This document shows, one piece after another, positions 59,125-64,000 of a DNA stretch of 64,000 nt. The stretch is from NCBI RefSeq assembly GCF_902498995.1, contig NZ_CABVLY010000016.1, positions 124,001 to 188,000 on the forward strand, written 5' to 3'. A program made the translations under genes and the position numbers. The notes under the pieces were generated by a model, which was not told the DNA's origin, made no database searches, and was given only the letters and a program-made list of their open reading frames with translations. Position 1 is the first letter of the stretch. The number at the start of each line of letters is the position of its first letter. The stretch comes from Burkholderia anthina (lineage in GTDB: Bacteria; Pseudomonadota; Gammaproteobacteria; Burkholderiales; Burkholderiaceae).

Positions 59125-60396
59125 TTACTGGCGGCCTTCGCCGTGCCCGAGCACGACGTACTTCAGCGACGTCAGCCCTTCCAGGCCGACGGGGCCGCGT
59201 GCGTGCAGCTTGTCGTTCGAAATGCCGATTTCCGCGCCGAGGCCGAATTCGAAGCCGTCCGCGAAGCGCGTCGACGCGTTGACCATCACGCTCGCCGAAT
59301 CGACTTCGCGCAGGAAGCGCATCGCGCGGTCGTGATCCTCGGTGACGATCGCATCCGTGTGGTGCGAGCCGTAATGGTTGATGTGCTCGATCGCCGCGTC
59401 GAGGCCGTCGACGACCTTGATCGCGAGCACCGGCGCGAGATATTCGGTGTGCCAGTCTTCTTCGGTCGCATCGACGAGCGGGCCAACGCCGGCATCGGCG
59501 AGCACCGCGCGCGCGGCCGCATCGACGCGCAGTTCGACCTGCTTGTCGCGATACAGCTTGCCGAGCGGCGGCAGCAGCGTTGCCGCGATGCCGCTCGAAA
59601 CGAGCAGTGTCTCCATCGTGTTGCAGGTGCCGTAGCGATGCGTCTTCGCGTTGTCGCACACCGTCAGCGCCTTCGCGAGATCGGCGCGATCGTCGACATA
59701 CACGTGGCAGATGCCGTCGAGGTGCTTGATCATCGGCACGCGCGCCTCGTTGATCAGGCGCTCGATCAGGCTCTTGCCGCCGCGCGGCACGATCACGTCG
59801 ACGTATTCGGTCATCGTGATCAGCTTGCCGACCGCCGCGCGATCGGCGGTCGCGACCACTTGCACCGCGTCCTGCGGCAGGCCCGCCGCTTCGAGCCCTT
59901 CGCCGATCAGCTTCGCGAGCGCCGCGTTCGACTCGAGCGCTTCGGAGCCGCCGCGCAGGATCGTCGCGTTGCCCGACTTCAGGCACAGCGCGGCCGCATC
60001 GATCGTCACGTTCGGGCGCGACTCGTAGATGATGCCGATCACGCCGAGCGGCACGCGCATCTGGCCGACCTGGATCCCGCTCGGGCGGTACTTGAGGTTG
60101 CCGATCTCGCCGATCGGATCGGCCAGCGACGCGACCTGGCGCAGGCCTTCGACCATCGTGTTCAGCGCCTTGTCCGACAGCGTGAGGCGATCGATGAACG
60201 CCGCATCGAGCCCCTTTTCACGCGCGCGAGCGACGTCGCGTGCATTCGCATCCTTCAGCGCCTGCGCATCGCGCTCGATCGCGCGGGCCACGGCGTCGAG
60301 CGCCGCGTTCTTCGCGGCCGTGCTGGCGCGCGCCATCGCGCGGGAAGCGTGCCGGGCACGGCGGCCCAGATCCGTCATGTACTGGTCGATATCCAT
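59125..60396 (-). CDS. proA: Gamma-glutamyl phosphate reductase
   Basis: Second step of proline synthesis. The 423-residue product is an aldehyde-dehydrogenase-like enzyme with [20 protein letters not shown], the nucleophilic cysteine in [13 protein letters not shown], and [18 protein letters not shown]. Start at 60396 ([11 protein letters not shown]). Lies 151 bp after holA, so it may have its own promoter. Confidence 0.96.
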   Translation of the reverse strand: MDIDQYMTDLGRRARHASRAMARASTAAKNAALDAVARAIERDAQALKDANARDVARAREKGLDAAFIDRLTLSDKALNTMVEGLRQVASLADPIGEIGNLKYRPSGIQVGQMRVPLGVIGIIYESRPNVTIDAAALCLKSGNATILRGGSEALESNAALAKLIGEGLEAAGLPQDAVQVVATADRAAVGKLITMTEYVDVIVPRGGKSLIERLINEARVPMIKHLDGICHVYVDDRADLAKALTVCDNAKTHRYGTCNTMETLLVSSGIAATLLPPLGKLYRDKQVELRVDAAARAVLADAGVGPLVDATEEDWHTEYLAPVLAIKVVDGLDAAIEHINHYGSHHTDAIVTEDHDRAMRFLREVDSASVMVNASTRFADGFEFGLGAEIGISNDKLHARGPVGLEGLTSLKYVVLGHGEGRQ

Positions 60397-60535
60397 CGTG
60401 TGACTCGAGAAGCGAGCCGCTTGGCGCGGCATGAATTCGGGGAAAGCGTGCAGCGCGGCAGCAGGAAAGGCCGCGCCGGCTATCGAAATATTGTAAGCGG
60501 GTTGCGCTGCGGGCGCTGACGGCCCGCCGAGGCCA

Positions 60536-60549
60536 AGGGTCTAGACCCT
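60536..60549. repeat. 14-bp palindrome at the holA stop codon
   Basis: AGGGTCTAGACCCT is perfectly self-complementary with no loop and overlaps the holA stop (TAG at 60550-60548). Purpose unknown. Confidence 0.4.
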
Positions 60550-61642
60550 AGCGCCGCACGCGACCCGCGGTCGGCGGTCGCTCGCCGCGCTCGCCGGCCA
60601 CCGTCATCGCGAGCTGGAACAGGCCATCCCACGGGTCAGGCGGCGGATCGTCCTGCGTGCGGCGGCCCGGCGCGATGGCCGACAGCCCCTTGACCTGCCG
60701 GTCGAGCTTCGCGGCAAACGCGAGCGCCTTCTCGAGCACGCCTTCCGACACCCGGTTCAACGCGGGGGCGATCAGCCGCTCGCGCGGGCCCCACACGCGG
60801 TTCTCGCGCAGCAGCGTGGCCAGCGGCTTGCCGGCCGTCGCGCCGCGCTTGATCCGCAGCAGCGTGCGCAACTCCTCGACGACGGCCCACATCACGAGCA
60901 CGATCGCCTCGCCCTCGCCTTTCAGCCCGTCGATCATCCGCGCGAGCCGCGCGGCGTCGCCGGCGAGCATCGCTTCGTTCAGTTTGAAGACGTCGTAGCG
61001 CGCGACGTTCAGCACCGCGTCGTGCACCTGTTCGAACGCCAGCACGCCCTGCGGATACAGCAGCCCGAGCTTCTGGATTTCCTGGTGCGCGGCGAGCAGG
61101 TTGCCCTCGACGCGCTCCGCGATGAACTGCAGCGCGCGCCGGCCGTCGTCGCCGGGAGCGACGCGCTGCCCCTGCATCGACAGGCGCTGGCCGATCCAGT
61201 TCGGCAGTTGCGCGCGGTCGACCGGATCGATCTTCAGCGCGACGCCGCCGTTCTGCAGCGCGGTGAACCAGGCGGATTTCTGCGTTGCCGCGTCGAGCCG
61301 CGGCAACGTGACGAGCATCAGCGCGTCGGGGTTGGGCGTCGCCGCGAGCGTCTTCAGCGCATCGGCGCCTTCCTTGCCCGGCTTGCCCGACGGAATGCGC
61401 AGCTCGATCAGCTGACGCTCGCCGAACAGCGACATCGCCTGGGTCGCGCCGAGCAGCACGCTCCAATCGAAGCCGCGCTCGACCGTATGCACCGAACGCT
61501 CGGTGAAGCCGGCCGCGCGCGCGGCCGCACGAATGCGGTCGCACGCTTCCTGCACGAGCAGCGGCTCGTCGCCATACACGGTATAGAGCCCGGCCATCCC
61601 CTTCGCGAGGTGCGGCTCCAGCGCATCAAGTCGCAATTGCAT
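60548..61642 (-). CDS. holA: DNA polymerase III delta subunit
   Basis: Clamp-loader subunit that opens the beta clamp. The 364-residue product begins MQLRLDALEPHLAKGMAGLY; clamp-binding AMSLFGERQLIELRIPSGKP lies in the N-terminal domain, and WAVVEELRTLLRIKRGA in the C-terminal collar. Follows lptE by 18 bp, the conserved leuS-lptE-holA order. Confidence 0.94.
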   Translation of the reverse strand: MQLRLDALEPHLAKGMAGLYTVYGDEPLLVQEACDRIRAAARAAGFTERSVHTVERGFDWSVLLGATQAMSLFGERQLIELRIPSGKPGKEGADALKTLAATPNPDALMLVTLPRLDAATQKSAWFTALQNGGVALKIDPVDRAQLPNWIGQRLSMQGQRVAPGDDGRRALQFIAERVEGNLLAAHQEIQKLGLLYPQGVLAFEQVHDAVLNVARYDVFKLNEAMLAGDAARLARMIDGLKGEGEAIVLVMWAVVEELRTLLRIKRGATAGKPLATLLRENRVWGPRERLIAPALNRVSEGVLEKALAFAAKLDRQVKGLSAIAPGRRTQDDPPPDPWDGLFQLAMTVAGERGERPPTAGRVRR

Positions 61643-61660
61643 CGGTACGTGCGCCGGCGA

Positions 61661-62212
61661 TCAGAGCGGCGGCGGCGGCAGCGGCGCCCCCGGCGCCACG
61701 CCCGGCACCACGTCCTGCGGCGCCGGCGTCAGCGAATGGACGATCGCGAGACGCCGCATCAACTGGTCGACGGCATCGTTCTGCATGTCCGCGTACAGGA
61801 TGTCGGCTTCCTGCGCCTTCGCGTTCGTGTACTGGTCGCTGTACGTCATCGCGCGGTTCAGCGCGATCGCGCTCGCCGGGATCAGCACGGTGCCGTCCTT
61901 GCTCGTCAGCGTGTAGTTCAGCGTGTAGTACAGCGCATATTCCTGCGCGGAACCGTACTTGTTGAGCGTCAGCGTGTTCTGCCCGCGCGACTCCCACATG
62001 CGCAGCACGGCGTCGGCGTCGTCCGCCGACTTGACGATCTTCGTGTCGCTGCCGGCCTCGACGAGACGCGTGAGCCGCGCGCCGACGGCCGCCGGCGCGC
62101 CGGCGACCAGCAGCCGCTTGAACGCGTAGTCCTGCTGGCCGCGCAACTGGAAGCCGCATGCCGACAGCGCGACCGCGCTGCCGACGAGCACCAAAAACGA
62201 TCTGCGGATCAC
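61661..62212 (-). CDS. lptE: LPS assembly lipoprotein LptE
   Basis: Outer-membrane lipoprotein that plugs LptD for LPS insertion. The 183-residue product starts with GTG at 62212, preceded by AAGGAG with a suitable gap. It has a short signal with lipobox ALSAC, then GFQLRGQQDYAFKRLLVAG, the GFxLRG motif of LptE. A Pro-rich tail ends the protein. Lies 38 bp after leuS. Confidence 0.92.
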   Translation of the reverse strand: MIRRSFLVLVGSAVALSACGFQLRGQQDYAFKRLLVAGAPAAVGARLTRLVEAGSDTKIVKSADDADAVLRMWESRGQNTLTLNKYGSAQEYALYYTLNYTLTSKDGTVLIPASAIALNRAMTYSDQYTNAKAQEADILYADMQNDAVDQLMRRLAIVHSLTPAPQDVVPGVAPGAPLPPPPL

Positions 62213-62250
62213 CTTCGCTCCTTCTGTGTGCGCCCGACGGCCAGCGGCCG

Positions 62251-64000
<1,750 letters not shown>

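Overview
The window looks like a piece of a large Burkholderia chromosome, most likely the primary chromosome of a Burkholderia cepacia complex or closely related species. GC content is very high, so long shadow reading frames occur on both strands. Gene content and order are those of Burkholderiales core genome: dusB-fis-purH, ruvCAB, rplM-rpsI-erpA, leuS-lptE-holA, gltIJKL-gdhA, purB and edd-eda-gnt-hexR. I see no insertion sequence, prophage, CRISPR array or tRNA. The assignment rests on my recognition of proteins and synteny, not on a database search.

Layout. 0.2-3.8 kb: a pqi-type envelope lipid-transport operon with PqiA split into two genes, then an MCE protein and a lipoprotein. 4.3-7.9 kb: a membrane protein of the 'site-specific recombinase' (Gcr) family and an RlmL-type rRNA methyltransferase. 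8.2-11.4 kb: a VOC protein with a WYL regulator, then a nitrilase divergent from a LysR regulator. 11.5-15.7 kb: nudJ-mnmA, an FMN glutamate-synthase-like protein and a GST. 15.9-20 kb: pepP-ubiH and dusB-fis. 20-26.5 kb: purH, ruvC, ruvA, ruvB, a DUF2236 protein and a ParB-like lipoprotein. 26.5-32.4 kb: a histidine phosphatase, dtd, tyrS, anmK, erpA, rpsI, rplM and a DUF1090 protein.

32.4-37 kb: a probable unannotated small RNA gene on the minus strand with two CUCCUCC (anti-Shine-Dalgarno) motifs, a YhfA-like OsmC protein, the RNase P RNA gene, a DUF3025 gene broken by an apparent one-base frameshift, pyrC, and a YafJ-type glutamine amidotransferase. 37-42.7 kb: an AT-rich, gene-poor stretch followed by a 1754-residue ESPR-type autotransporter. 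42.8-48.7 kb: glutamate/aspartate ABC importer, glutamate dehydrogenase and a LysR regulator. 49-52.8 kb: purB, a DAO-family amine oxidoreductase and a divergent TetR gene with a double operator. 52.8-58.6 kb: the Entner-Doudoroff/gluconate cluster gntK-gntP-type permease-eda-edd with divergent hexR and two matching operators. 58.7-64 kb: leuS (5' part outside the window)-lptE-holA-proA-hemJ on the minus strand.

Most of the window is housekeeping: nucleotide synthesis, translation, recombination repair, envelope biogenesis, and glutamate and sugar-acid catabolism. The least ordinary items are the anti-Shine-Dalgarno small RNA at about 32.4-32.5 kb, the frameshifted DUF3025 gene, the autotransporter with its AT-rich upstream region, several clean operators (VOC, TetR, HexR), and promoters placed so close to pepP and ruvB that their mRNAs may be leaderless.
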